DNA from: Proliferodiscus dingleyae
Taxonomy: Eukaryota; Ascomycota; Leotiomycetes; Helotiales; Lachnaceae
Direction of reading: 5' to 3'
Length of the DNA stretch: 64,000 nt
Assembly (NCBI GenBank): GCA_003988795.1
Contig: QYAK01000010.1
Coordinates: 372,001-436,000, forward strand
How positions within the stretch are numbered: position 1 is the first letter of the stretch; each line of letters starts with the position of its first letter. This document shows positions 23,477 to 36,700 of the stretch, piece after piece. Below the pieces are notes generated by a model. The model was not told where the DNA came from and did not search any database. It saw only the letters and a program-made list of their open reading frames with translations. Made by a program: the position numbers and the translations under genes.

Positions 23477-26129
23477 ATGGCGCTTCTTCAGTTCAGGGCG
23501 CCTGTCAACTATGAAGATCATCAACGTGCGTTCTGCACTCTCAAGTATTGGATCCGGGGCTGACCATCACTACAGAGGCTTTTGAGGAGTTTCTCATGAC
23601 ATTCAAAACTTCTCCCACAGCAGCCGTTACGCATGCGCTAGGGGGCATGACCATCGATGAAGACGACCTGAGCGACGAGTACGATTTTATGGACGACGAT
23701 GAAGAGGAGGGACAGAACGCGCGAAGGCAAGCGAAGACCCAGGCGAAAGTGCCGAAGCTCAAGTATCTAGATCTGCTTCAGAAGGTTGCAGACAGGTACA
23801 AAGATGAAATCACAATCGACTTAGATGATCTAGCAAAGGTATGGACAAATCTCGGATCTTAGAGCCCAAGACTAACTCTACTTTCCCTCAGTACGACAGA
23901 TTATTAGAGGAGAATGGCACTCCTATGAAGTTGGTTGACTCAATAGAGACGAATGCTAAGCATTATCTGGACATCTTCGCCAAAGCGGTCGACAAGGTTA
24001 TGCCAGACCCGACCCGGGAGATTAAGTAAGAGCCCAACTTTTCTTCTAGAATTCAAATTGATCTTTCGCCAGCTATAAAGACGATGTCCTCGATGTCCTG
24101 ATGGCCCAACGAACAGCTCGCAACAACGCACTGTTGCGACAAGCTGCAGATCAGACCGACCCTATTGAACCAGAGCTCTTCCCCGCGGAATTGACTCGCA
24201 GATATACTCTCAACTTCAAACCCCGGACAACGAACGAGCCGCTGAAAGCTTTAGCAGTTCGACAGGTCAGGGGAGAGCACCTCGGGCACTTGATAACTGT
24301 ACGAGGGATCACCACTAGAGTTTCGGATGTGAAGCCTACTGTGGAAGTCAATGCATATACCTGCGACCGCTGTGGCTGTGAGATCTTCCAGCCCGTAGGA
24401 AGCAAAACGTTTGGACCTTTGATTGAATGTCCTTCAAATGACTGCAAGGTCAACGACACAAAGGGTCAACTACACCATTCTACAAGAGCTTCGAAGTTCC
24501 AACCATTCCAGGAAGTCAAGATCCAGGAGATGGCTGATCAGGTTCCTGTTGGTCACATTCCAAGAATGTTGACAATCCTTTGCCATGGCGCCCTTGTCCG
24601 TCGGATCAATCCTGGAGATGTTGTTGACGTAGCAGGAATTTTCTTGCCCACGCCCTACACTGGATTCAAAGCTATTCGAGCAGGTTTGCTGACAGATACC
24701 TATCTTGAGGCACAGCACGTCATTCAGCACAAGAAAGCATACGAGGATCTTGCGATCGACACCCAAGTCTTCAGGCGGATAGAGCAATATAGAGCCTCTG
24801 GACATGTGTATGAGTACCTGGCGAAGTCAATTGCCCCTGAAATTTATGGCCATCTCGATGTCAAAAAGGCACTTTTACTTTTGCTTGTTGGTGGCGTGAC
24901 TAAAGAGATGGGAGACGGCATGAGAATTAGAGGCGATATCAACATCTGCTTGATGGGTGACCCTGGTGTGGCCAAATCTCAATTACTAAAGTATATTACA
25001 AAAGTTGCCCCTCGAGGAGTCTACACGACAGGTCGAGGAAGCAGTGGGGTTGGTCTGACTGCTGCTGTCATGAAGGACCCGGTCACAGACGAGATGATTC
25101 TAGAGGGTGGTGCGTTGGTACTCGCTGACAACGGCATCTGCTGTATCGATGAGTTTGATAAGATGGACGACACAGACAGAACCGCCATCCACGAAGTCAT
25201 GGAACAACAGACAATCTCTATCTCCAAAGCCGGCATCTCCACAACCCTGAACGCACGTACTTCCATCCTCGCAGCAGCTAATCCCCTATACGGCCGTTAC
25301 AATCCGCGTATCTCTCCCGTGGAGAATATCAATCTTCCAGCCGCTCTGCTATCTCGTTTCGATGTCCTCTTTCTCATTCTCGACACTCCCACACGGGATA
25401 CTGACGCCTTACTTGCCCAACACGTAACATATGTCCACATGAACAACAAGCACCCGGATACAGAAGGTGTCGTTTTCACTCCGCAAGAAGTCCGCCAATA
25501 CGTCGCTCAGGCACGCACTTTCCGTCCCATTGTTCCCACAACAGTCTCGGAATACATGGTCAAAGCCTATGTCAAGATGCGCGACCAGCAATCCCGCGAC
25601 GAGAAAAACAAGAAGCAATTCGCCCACACATCCCCACGTACACTCCTCGGTATCTTGCGTCTTTCCCAAGCCCTTGCTCGCCTTCGCTTCAGTGAGGAGG
25701 TCGTTCAAGATGACGTTGACGAGGCGTTAAGACTTATCGAGGCCAGCAAGGAGAGCTTGTACCAAGATCAAGATGGCTACCGGAAAGACATGTCGCCAAG
25801 TTCGAGAATTTACAACATGGTTCGTGCTCTTGCGGAGTCAGGTCAATGCAGACCGGATGATTTCGATGAGGAAGACGAGGGTATGGAGCTGTCCATGAAG
25901 AAAGTCGAACAGAGAGTCATTGCCAAGGGATTCACGAAGGATCAGTGGCAGAATGCTGTTTTGGAGTACACTAATCTTGATGTGAGTTACCCATCCCAAT
26001 TTCTAAATTTATATCAGTCACTAATATGTTCTCTAGATCTGGCAAACTGCAGGCAATGGAACACGTCTTTTATTTATTGTCTCGGATGCGGCAAACTTAG
26101 CCAGAGATGCGGAGTATGATATGGAATAA
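23477..26129 (+). CDS. MCM7: Replicative helicase subunit MCM7
   Basis: Five exons: 23477-23525, 23576-23838, 23892-24025, 24073-25981, 26037-26129; 815 aa, normal for the family. In order: N-terminal domain with TFKTSP and an acidic insert, the Cys4 zinc motif CDRCGC...ECPSNDC (about 245-275), AAA+ Walker A GDPGVAKSQLL (about 444), Walker B CCIDEFDKMDD (about 505), arginine finger SRFD (about 575) and a winged-helix tail. The last exon gives the conserved LLFIVSDAANLARDAEYDME ending (stop at 26127-26129), which shows that the final intron is real. It is part of the MCM2-7 ring, loaded at origins in G1 and active with Cdc45 and GINS. Confidence 0.95.
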
Positions 26130-26274
26130 ATTCATGGCATTGTGGCGTTCTGTGGTACGGAATGTGTCTAAAATCTAGTCGAAGGGCGTTGTTGGCAGTT
26201 GATACTGTTGTTAGACTAGATATTAATCAAATACAGTCCATCAAGCTTTCTATCACCCCTTTCAGAAAAGTGCT

Positions 26275-27981
26275 CTATGCTGCCAGCGCCCCCGAGAGCG
26301 CGAACTGTGTCCTTATCCCGGCAGTCCTCTGTGTCGAGTTAAGATTCTTCACCAGCGTAATTTGATAGCAGGCAGCCGTTCCCTGCCTCGAAGCAATCGT
26401 CGCCGAGGCCAAGAAGTACTCCCAGATCTACATCGTACGCCAATCAGCTTCCCATCACCCAAAACATAATTGATGCAAACTTACCCTAAACCACCTCTTC
26501 CCATACTTGTCCTCCACTTTCTGACGGTTTCCAAGCCAATTCCTATACCACCTCCACAAAGTAGCAGAGTAATGTATACCAATCGTATCAATACTCTTCA
26601 CCTCAAACCCAGCCCCCTCGCACCTATCGATATAAAACCCCAGCGGCGTCGACGCATCCGCGCCCGGAAAGACATACTTATTCATGAACAGGCCCCAGAT
26701 GAGATCTTCATACTGCCACTCCTTCCTCAGCCCCGAGACCTGGAATACAAAGATCCCATCGTCGTCAAGGAGATTGTAGACCTGCTTCAAGAAGGCAGGG
26801 AAGTGTCGTATACCAACATGCTCAGCCATCTCCAGCGAGACAACCTTCGTGTACCTAGCAGCAGGAATCTCGCGGTAATCCATGCAGAGTATATTGCTCT
26901 GCTCTGCACTCACCCCATCAGCCAGTAGACCTCTATTTCCCCATTTCGTCTGGTTCTTTCCCAGGGTGATGCCCGTGACGTGGGCTCCGTAGACGGTACT
27001 CGCATATCGAGCCAGCGTGCCCCATCCGCAGCCGATATCGAGTAGTTTGTCCCCGGCTTGCAGGTCGAGTTTGCGGCACACGATGGCCATTTTGTTGTCT
27101 TGGAGCTGCTCGAGCGTCTCGTGGGTATCTGGGGATGAAATGATGCCAGAGGTATAGGTCATGCGAGGGCCCAGGAACCAGGCGTAGAAGTCGTCGCCGC
27201 GGTCGTAGTGCCCGCGGACTTGCTCCTCGTCTGGGAAGATGATTTGTTAGAGAGGACTTCAGCTAAAAAGAAGGGGGGGGTTTGTGAACCTTGAGATTTT
27301 GTATGCAGGATCACTTCTGGAATGAAGTTTAGTAGGAAGTATTTGAAGAGCCTGTATGTGAAGTGGAAGTTGGCCCAGTCGTGGCGGTATTCTAGGACCT
27401 CTAGACAATCTCCATTGAATTCGACGTCGCCATTGAAGTACATTTCCTGGAAGGTGTCGATGGGGATTTTGCGAGCCCCGCGATACTTGGTGCTGTCCGA
27501 CGTTTTGTGAAAAGTGAGGTATTGTTCGATTGGACGTCCAGGACACTTGACTTTGTCATTCTTCCGCGGCGTATATACTGAGGAGAAGTACCAGTGGCCG
27601 GCGAGAAGCGGGAAGAATGTGAGAAGAGCAGTAAGTAGAGTTGTGCTCCACGTTGCCCCGGTCAACCATGAGAGTACGCTCGGAACGCTGATAATCAGGG
27701 TGATGAGAGCAAGATTCGAGAATCCCTCTGCTCCTGGCCCATCCGCTGGCAACACGCCATCTTTAATGGATGGAGACTATGACCAAAGGGATGAGTTAGA
27801 TGTCTCGCTGATTACATGGCAAAGGCCAGAAAACCCCCGTACTTACCGACACCACCTTTACACCACAGTCTTCGAGATCTCGAAACTTTTGCGGGGAAGG
27901 GTCGGGAGTGGCAATGAATTCAATGTCATTTTCTGGTGCCTTGACATTAGAAGGATTGAGTAGTATCTTTGTGTCTCCCAT
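26275..27981 (-). CDS. Sphingolipid C9-methyltransferase (cyclopropane-fatty-acid-synthase family)
   Basis: Four exons: 27981-27847, 27776-27290, 27230-26485, 26427-26275; 506 aa, as expected for fungal C9-methyltransferases. The N-terminal region has two hydrophobic segments (LALITLIISVPSVLSWL and TLLTALLTFFPLLAGHWYF), so it is ER-membrane bound. The SAM-binding motif is LLDIGCGWGTLARY (about residue 268), followed by EMAEHVGIRHF and the WYRNWLGNRQKVEDKYGKRWFR-IWEYFL tail split by the last intron. It methylates C9 of the sphingoid base of glucosylceramide, a step specific to fungi that affects growth and host recognition. The branch of the CFA superfamily was chosen from these motifs. It is divergent from the Zn2Cys6 gene at 28578. 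Confidence 0.9.
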
Positions 27982-28577
27982 TTCAAGAGTTATTCAAGCT
28001 AGCATTTAGGAAAGAAAAAAGACTGTAGAGAGCTGAGTAGAAGAAGAAAATGAGGAACTCTGAGAAGGATACTTATCCGCAACGAGAGTTCCACCACCTA
28101 TCCTGCATCATCTCTTGATTGGCTCTATCTTCACGCAACAGAGGTAGGAGCACAAAATGGGCCTAACGCCTTCTAGGACAAATACTGCGATGCAAATCCC
28201 AGACTTCAAGCAACGTGATCTGTGGAGCACGAGACGTTGAGACTTGAATCATGGTTTGTAAACATATTGATTCGCAATATCCATCTAGTGGGAACTTCTA
28301 CCTGATTATTCCGAGCTTTGGATTGGCTAAATCGAGCCGTGCGGAGAATGAGCCTAACCGTTTCTAGATAAATAGTGCGACGGGTTAGGAAGCCGGCGCT
28401 CGCTACCCCTTGGTGGATTTGTGATACTTGATAGTCACGAAGCCGATTTCAAACGACACTTCTTCACAAAAGTTCCGATGGAATTCGTAATCCGCCCTTG
28501 TGATGCCTTGTGATGTTATTTTCTATTCACTCAATTGGAATTGGTCCAAATATTGAAAGACCTTGAATTTGTTGGAG
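27982..28577. promoter_or_regulatory. Divergent promoter region with imperfect repeats
   Basis: 596 bp between the C9-methyltransferase and the Zn2Cys6 gene. It contains two related segments of about 37 nt (28156-28192 and 28347-28383: AATGrGCCTAAC...TTCTAG...AAATA.TGCGA), each preceded by GATTGGCT. They may be operator copies or an old duplication. Confidence 0.4.
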
Positions 28578-30307
28578 ATGTCAGAAGCTCGGCGAGTGAA
28601 ATCCCGCGCTGGATGTCAGCAATGCAAACGAAGAAAGGTTCGCTGAATGCAATATGACGGAGATGTTAGCGATGATGATAGCTAATGACAAAATGTATTT
28701 CTCAGGTCAAATGTGATCTGGCTATGCCATCATGTCACCAATGCATCCGTCAGAAGCTCTCGTGTCCTGGTTATCAAAAACCGTTGAAGTGGAAGGATGG
28801 CTCAGAGGATACAACTCCCGCATCCTCCAACACTGATTATCTCAGGACATCAAAGAATCTCAAGATATCTGGATATTCTGATAGCTATCCGAGCTTCACT
28901 CTTGGAGACAACTTCTCATATATGCAAAGTCCATCTGTACCCAACCAACTGGATGATGAATCCTCGTCTCTGATCCATCACTACTTCAATCGAGTCTGTA
29001 GAATAGCAGGCTGCTTCGACTCGGACATTAGTCCTTTTCGCGTTCTGGCATCTACCATGATGACTTATTCGAAACCCGTGTTCCTGCTCCTGCAAGCTTC
29101 GTCAGCTGCCCAGTTGAGCAGCAAGCATCCACACATGCGTCTCAAAGCCATCGCTCTGCAATCAGAAGCATTTTCGACCATTCGAGAAGAGATAAATGGC
29201 TTAGTAGTCACCGATGAGCTTATGCTCAGCTCGATTATCGCAGGATTGACAAGCGCATGGTACGATGTTGATGATATCGGACTTAGCCACGTAGTGGGTA
29301 GTCAAGTACTGCTAACGATCTGGTTGAGCTTGAAGGGCAAGAGATTAGGCTACCAGCAGACATTCATACTAGGAGCTTATGTATATTGGTTCATGATATC
29401 TGCTTTCGCGGCCGGCGATCCTTGGGAGTCTTTCCACTACCAAGAGGCGCTTCAGGAGACCGTGCGAGATTTGGAACTTACTTTCGATGTAGCGAGAGAC
29501 GAGGATGGGTCCAGAGAGACTCGAAAGATCTTTCCCCATCCTTTAACTGGATTCTCAATCGATCTCTGCATCTCAGTCGGAAAGGTCGGGGCTTTGTGCC
29601 GTTTACGTCAGAGCACAGGGTTGCATCTTAGAGAAATGAAAGAGTTCCTGCAGGAGAAAGCACGAGCTGTAGAGTCCGATTTACTAAACAACATACAAAC
29701 TTACCACAAAAGGTTCCACGATCCGCAAGATCCTAAAACTACAGTCGACGAAATACTGAGAGTTGGGGAAGCCTATCGTTGTTCTAGCCTCTTGCAATTG
29801 TACGCAACTTTCCCTCATCTACTGCAGGCATCAACAAAACATCCAACAGACCACGAATATAATTCATCGGATATGTTACTCCTTGATGAGAACAGCAATT
29901 GGACAAATTCTGCTGGCAAAATTTCACCTTCTCAATACAACTGGCTCTGTTCTTTGGCAGTGCATATTCTCTCACTCCTTGACACCATCCCTCCAACATC
30001 TGGGACCCGAGTTCTACAAGGCCTGCCGGTTCTGATCGCAGGCTCATGGCTGGTCGATGTTGAACCATCTGACATGACGTTCCAACATGCCTCTCTTCCA
30101 CTGAAGCAAAGTTGCCACCCGAAAGAGCACTGGCGAGACCTCGTTCGCGCAGGACTGAGATCACATAACGAACATGTAGGTTTGCAGCAAGTCTCGCGTA
30201 TTCTAGAAATATTGGAGGAGGTTTGGCGGCTGAATGATGAGGGGGGTAGTAAGCGCGATTGGATGGTGGTAGTAACAGCAAGAGGGTTGCAGACATTGTA
30301 CGGATAG
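28578..30307 (+). CDS. Zn(II)2Cys6 transcription factor
   Basis: Two exons: 28578-28637 and 28706-30307; 553 aa. The intron splits the zinc cluster GCQQCKRRK-VKCDLAMPSCHQCIRQKLSC (C-x2-C-x6-C-x6-C-x2-C-x6-C, residues 13-40), a common intron position in this family. The remainder is the helical fungal-specific (fungal_trans_2-like) region. DNA binding in the nucleus is expected; targets are unknown. The neighbouring divergent C9-methyltransferase is not an obvious target. Confidence 0.88.
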
Positions 30308-30624
30308 TTAGATCTTTAGAGTTGGCGTTACAGTACCCAGGTTGAGATCTTGACAAATATGGCTGGCTTTCTCCCGCGGTTTATAAGGATAGGCTAAAGC
30401 TACCGGAATCATTAAACTCTTCACGAGGGCTTATTATAGTTATCAAATATTCAAATAATTCAAGGACAACTCAAATTAAACAGTGTGATGATCCTAGCTA
30501 ACTGAAAATAGATGATCTTTAAGCAAATGGGTATCGTGTGTAATCTACCAAGCTAGACGCCATATAAATAAGCAAATGTTGCACAGGCTCCTGTATAGCC
30601 AGAGAGCGATTAGAAACTGATAGA
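30308..30624. other. Convergent intergenic spacer
   Basis: 317 bp of AT-rich 3' flank between two converging genes. Nothing recognised. Confidence 0.5.
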
Positions 30625-33391
30625 TCATGTACCAAAAGATAAGTCTCCCGCAAGAAGCTTCTCAAAACTATACTCTACCTCGTACCTCTCTTCGCCCTCG
30701 GATGACAGCCACTTATCAACAACCACTTGGATCTTGGTTGTGAGGTTAGCACAATATCTTATGTCGATTGCAGCTCTAGTAGGCTGATTTCCACTGCTGA
30801 CGTATATGTCGTACGCAACAAGATTTCTCGCTTGTTCTTCTACATCAGTCTGGCTAGTTGATAGGGGTAGGAGTAAGCTGTGCATCTCGCAATCATTCAG
30901 AATCCTTTCCAGTGGAAGCTTCACAGATTTTGCACGGCTCAGCTTCAAAGGGCCTCCATACGGGAGAGCTTGTAGTTGCCGCTGCTTTATCAAGTAGGCT
31001 CGTGGATCTCCGTTTGGAATCGACGTTTCCAAGAATCTGGCACTGCGGGCATCGTTCTTCGAGGACATGTGATCTGCCTCAAGTGTTTTAACGGCGGAGT
31101 TGTAGCGGTTTCTATGTGGAGAAGAACGAGGCACCCCATGCACATCCATCTGAAGGGATTCAAGCCGGGCTTTCTTGTATTCTTGCCGTTGACGTTGAGT
31201 GGCACTTTCTTTTCTTTGTTCATAGTCCATGGCCCAGGCGAGTTCAGAATCCTCTCCCGTCAGCGGTACTGCCTCTCGATTGGCGTTCGGAACTTTTTGA
31301 CCCCCATACAACGTGGTCTGGCGAAATGCACCAGGCACATGAAGTCTAGACTCATTCATGTGCTTGACTCCTTTCGTGGCGATAGAGGATCGTACATTTA
31401 TCGGCAACGAGACCAAGGCATGTTCCGACAGATCTCTAGCCGAGACAAATCCATTTTGATGCCGTATCTGTGGGTTCTCCATATCTATAATGGGTTCCGC
31501 GTTCAAATTAGATTCCTCTAACGTTCTAGAGTTTCGAGTGTTCCCACCGCGGTATATTCGTTGCGCGGAGTCATCAACTTCATCAGGTGGACTTTGTACT
31601 GTCAAACCGGAGATGTCTGCTGTATGTTCATTGCTATGTCTCTGTATGCGCCTTTCAAGTTTGGATACATCATGTGATGATTGAAGATCCAAGAGGAGTG
31701 ACTCATGAAATTGACTTGGTGGAGGCAAAGACACCGCTGAGCACTGTCGATTCGGAGCGTAAACAGTTGGTGATTCAGGAATAGTGTTGTTACCGATACG
31801 TTGATCAGAGGCTGTCATTTTTGCAATCAGCCAAGGGTTGAGAGAAGTATCAATCTGAGATTGGGGCGATGGGTGTATTGTTGCCGGACCTCGCATATTA
31901 TTCGGAGCATTATGTAGTCTGAACTCCTCAGTCTCCTCCGTAAAGTTCTTTGACATGTCAACCCCCCACTTGCTTCGATGACTAGTAAACTCATGGTCAT
32001 AGTCTTTGACGCTGAAAGCAACATCTTCGATGGGTGCTAGAGAGTCACTGGCGATCGGTGTCGGCGGTAAGTGCACTGTCGTTGGAATCTTTGGACATCT
32101 AAGAGAAGCTGGCAGCCCGGCCTCACTACCGGGCGAAGACTGCGCTGTAATGTCAGACATCTGATCAGGCTTTCGAGCAAGAAGTAGCCTGAAGTTGTCG
32201 GCTTTCTCGGCGGATGACTGTGGAGTTACGGCAGGAGCCGCTTGCTTGCTCTGGCGGTACATCTTTTCGAATGCACCTTCAATAGCTGTCAAAATAACCT
32301 GTTCATTTTCAAAGAGGACATCGTCCTTAGCTGGTTCAACATTAGGATCGTAGCTCGAAACTGATATATGATAAATTAGCTTCGAAGCTTCGGTGTTTAG
32401 GAGCTGATGTACCTGGACAGGTGATACTCAACCGCAGAAACGGGTTTCTGATCTCTGAGCGACCACCAAAGGCAACTTTGAGGCAATTCTTGTACACTGT
32501 AACAATCCTCTTCATAATCCCCTTCTCATGTGACACAGGCCGTCCATCTATTGATATGAATTGGCCATGCCCGATTCTAGTGATATCAGCATCCTTCTTT
32601 GGAGCAAAAATCTCAGCTTGAAATTGGCCGTCAGATAGTGGATGAAGATCTTCCTCACTACTACTCTCGCTACTCTGAATTTCATTGAAGACCAAAGACT
32701 TCTCTACGCACTGTGCAGCTGTGTCTCGACCAATGACTCGCGAAACAGCCCCTCTGACGCCATCATTTGGACGTGGTACGAAGGACCATGAGCCGTTCGT
32801 TCCTTTGATGACTTTCAAGCTGAATCGAGTCGAGGGTCTGGCCAATGCATATGCTTGTAAAAGCTCCTTGAGTTTCACAAGCGTTTTGGAAGCTGCCATC
32901 AGCATAGTCTGTCTCCGGACAGGTATCTTTTCGAACAACTTGAGAACACACACCGTAGTTCCAATGGGCTGTGATCTGTGGCTTTGGCTCTCAATCCCGC
33001 CCAATGCCTTGAGTTTCACGAATGTCGCTACTGAATCAGCATCTGTTCTTGACGTGATTGTAACTTCGCCCAGTTCAACAGCACTTGCCAGAGCTTCGCC
33101 ACGGAAACCTAAACTCATGCCTCCAATAGCTCTTAGCTCATCAAAGGAACGTAATTTGCTGGTATGGCCCCGTCGTCCAAGAGCGTCGAGATCTTCCTGA
33201 GCAATACCGTGGCCATTGTCCCGAACCTCAATCTTATCAATCGTGTTTGATGATACCAGGATATCAATAACTGTTGCCTTAGCGTCGAGGGAATTATCGA
33301 TAAGCTCTTTGGTCAGTGCTGTTGGGGTTGTGAGCACTTGAGATGAGCCGAGAAGGTTTACGGCCGCCTCAGGAAGAGCAGTAATGGCCAT
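30625..33391 (-). CDS. MLH2: MutL-family mismatch repair protein, MLH2-like
   Basis: Two exons: 33391-32413 and 32360-30625; 904 aa. The N-terminal GHKL ATPase is intact: ELIDNSLDA (29-37), EVRDNGHGIA (about 55-64), GHTSKLRSFDEL, SLGFRGEALAS (about 93-103), followed by PVGTT/PVRRQ-type motifs, the HGQFISIDGRPV loop and DPNVEPAKDDVLFE after the intron. A long disordered middle precedes a conserved ~100-residue tail. I see no DQHAX2EX4E endonuclease motif, which argues against PMS1 and fits MLH2, the non-catalytic MLH1 partner. The MLH2 label is based on motif recall. Divergent from VAS1. Confidence 0.75.
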
Positions 33392-33793
33392 TTCGGGTCC
33401 TCAAGTGATTCCGCTCAGTCTATAACACGCTCTATTTCAACATATTTCAGATCACATCATTCAAGGAAGTCGACGGTTCTCCATTGATGGTGGTGTAGAC
33501 GGAAGAGAAAGAGATTGCTGAGCTGCGTTCGGGTCTTCAGCCTCGTAGACAAGGCGGAAGCTAGCAGGGATCTTGCTGCCCGCACATTAGCTGATCCAAC
33601 GCGAGCAAGATTTAGAGTCATCGTAACGATTCTTTTTCACCGATCTCTGCGAAACCTTCTGACGCTCCGCCACAACATCTGTGATACTCAATTATTCGAA
33701 GGCGCCGCCAGCACGACGTCGCGAATTCTGTCTAGAGCGCTCTGGGTGCGCAGGTCGCCCTTCAGAAGTATTCCGATTCGCACAAGTATCAGG
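33392..33793. promoter_or_regulatory. MLH2/VAS1 intergenic region with an in-frame non-AUG leader of VAS1
   Basis: 402 bp. From about 33515 to the VAS1 ATG the VAS1 frame stays open without an ATG. Near-cognate codons ACG (33713, 33716) and CTG (33728) lie in frame. The context GCCGCCAGC-ACG-A resembles a strong initiation context. Confidence 0.5.
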
Positions 33794-36700
33794 ATGGCTA
33801 CTAATGCAGCTTCATATAATCCAAGTGAGAGCTGCAGATCCCCCTTTAACACGTATGGAGTCTAACAGAGATTTGACTAGTTGGCGAGGAGACTGGCCCC
33901 GTATCTGGAAAGCCTCCCCCATTGTCAAGCGAGACAAAGGCAGCTGTTGCAGACTCCGCAAGCTCTAGCGCCACTGGCTCACATGTTCCTGGGCAAGATG
34001 CCGGTAGTAAATCTGGCACTGCCGGTGCTATTGAGGGCGAGAAGAAAGTAAAATCCGAGAAAGAATGTGAGGAGCAGCCCACCGCTCAGAATACGAAGCA
34101 TGATGGCATTTGAGGGATTGTATGTTGACTCATCATTCAAACAGTAGAAAGAGAACGGAAAAAGGCTGAGAAGCAAGCCAAGTTTGACCAGAAGAAGGCA
34201 AAGGCTGCCTCGGCTGATCCAGCTGCTTCTAGTAAAAGCAAGGAAAAGAAGGCCAAGGCTGAGAAGAAGGCAGGGGAGGAGGCTCTGCCAGCGTATGTAG
34301 AAGAGACCCCAGCCGGATACAAGAAGAGTGAGTCATGACACATGGATGTTTATTATATGACCACAAAATGTTAAGATTGCCGCAGTCATTAAGTCCTTCG
34401 ACGATCCCCAGTACAAAGCCTACAATCCAACGGCCGTCGAGTCGGCGTGGTACACCTGGTGGGAGAAGGAGGGATTTTTCAAACCAGAATTTACTGCGGA
34501 CGGCAAGATCAAACCGGAAGGAAAATTTGTCATCGTCGAGCCACCTCCAAATGTTACTGGAAATCTTCATATGGGTCACGCCCTTGGAAATGCACTACAA
34601 GATGTCATGATCCGCTGGAATCGCATGCACGGTAAGACCACCCTGTGGCTTCCGGGATGTGATCATGCCGGTATCTCCACCCAGAACGTCGTTGAAAATA
34701 TGCTATGGCGCCGCCAAGGCAAGACGCGACATGACCTAGGGAGACCTAAGTTTACAGAGACCGTATGGGATTGGAAAAACGAGTACCATGTCAAAATCAA
34801 CAAAGTACTTCGACGCATGGGAGGTTCTTTCGACTGGACCCGAGAAGCCTTTACGATGAACCCGAATTTTGCCGCGGCTGTCATGGAGACTTTTGTGACT
34901 TTGCATGATCAGGGGATTATCTATCGGGCGAATCGTCTCGTGAACTGGTGCACTAAGCTTAACACCTCTCTATCCAACCTCGAAGTCGTTAACAAAGAGC
35001 TGCCTGGGCGTACCTTGCTTGATGTGCCGGGCTACGACAAGAAAGTAGAATTCGGCATCATTGTCCATTTCAAATATAAAATTGAAGGCTCAAATGAGAC
35101 TATTGAGGTTGCAACAACCCGTCCAGAAACAATGCTAGGCGACACAGGCATAGCTGTGCATCCGGACGACGAGCGATATAAGCATCTTGTGGGAAAGAAT
35201 GCCGTGCATCCCTTCATTGATAATCGACTAATGCCAATCGTTGCTGATACATATGTCGACAAGGAGTTTGGAACTGGTGCTGTAAAGATCACCCCAGCGC
35301 ACGATCCAAATGATTTTGCGCTTGGCAAAAGACACAATCTTCAATTCATCAATATCTTGACGGATGATGGAAAGATGAATGAGAACACAGGCCCATATGT
35401 TGGACAGAAGCGGTTTGACGTTCGTTACACGATCCAGGATGACCTAAAAAAGGCTGGTCTGTACGTTGAGAAGAAGGATAATCCAATGACTGTTCCGCTC
35501 TGCGAGAAGTCAAAGGATGTGATTGAACCTTTGCTAAAGCCCCAATGGTGGATGAAAATGAAGGAGATGGCCGCAGATGCCCTAAAGGCTGTTACCTCTG
35601 GCGAGATCAAGATTCTACCTGAGAGTGCAGAAAAGAGCTACATACGCTGGATGACTGATGTGAATGATTGGTGTCTATCGAGACAACTGTGGTGGGGACA
35701 TCAAGCACCAATGTACTTCGCGCACATTTACGGCGAAGAGAATGATGAGGCAGATGGAAAACTTTGGTTTGCGGGGAGGACACAAGAAGAAGCAGAGGAA
35801 AAGGCACGAGCTGCTTTACCGGGCAAGAACTTTGTGCTGAAGAGAGATGAAGACGTACTAGACACTTGGTTCTCATCCGGTCTATGGCCTTTTGCGACGT
35901 TGGGCTGGCCCAACAAAACTCATGATCTCCAGGAGTTATTCCCCACGACCGTTCTTGAGACTGGTTGGGATATTTTGTTCTTTTGGATCGCACGAATGAT
36001 CATGTTCAGCATCAAGCTCACTGGGAAGGTGCCGTTTACTGAGGTCTATTGTCATTCCTTGATCCGAGATTCCGAAGGCCGAAAGATGTCGAAGTCATTG
36101 GGCAACGTGATTGATCCTCAAGATGTCATCGAAGGCATCACTCTAGAAGACTTACACAAGAAGCTCTTGCTCGGTAATTTGGCACCAAATGAGGTCGAGA
36201 AGGCTACCAAATACCAAAAGACTGCTTTTCCTGATGGTATTCCTCAATGCGGAACTGATGCTCTTCGATTTGCCTTGGTTTCTTATACTACTGGTGGTGG
36301 GGATATTGCCTTTGACGTTCGCGTTATTCACGGATACCGCAAGTTCTGCAACAAAATTTATCAAGCCACAAAGTATGTGCTGGGGAAACTAGATTCAGAT
36401 TTCGTCCCCCAGAAAACTGGAAAGCTCACCGGCAAAGAGTCGTTATCTGAACGGTGGATTCTTCACAAGTTGACAGTCGCTTCTAAGGAGGTCAACCAAT
36501 ATTTGGAAGATCGTGAGTTCGCGAAATCGACTTTGACTGTGTATCGATACTGGTACAATGAGCTATGTGACGTCTTTATCGAGAACTCAAAGGCTATACT
36601 TCAAGATGGATCACCAGAGGAGCAGCGTTCAGCTCTCAATACGCTATATACCGTTCTAGAGGGCGCCTTGAAGATGATCCATCCCTACATGCCGTTTCTA

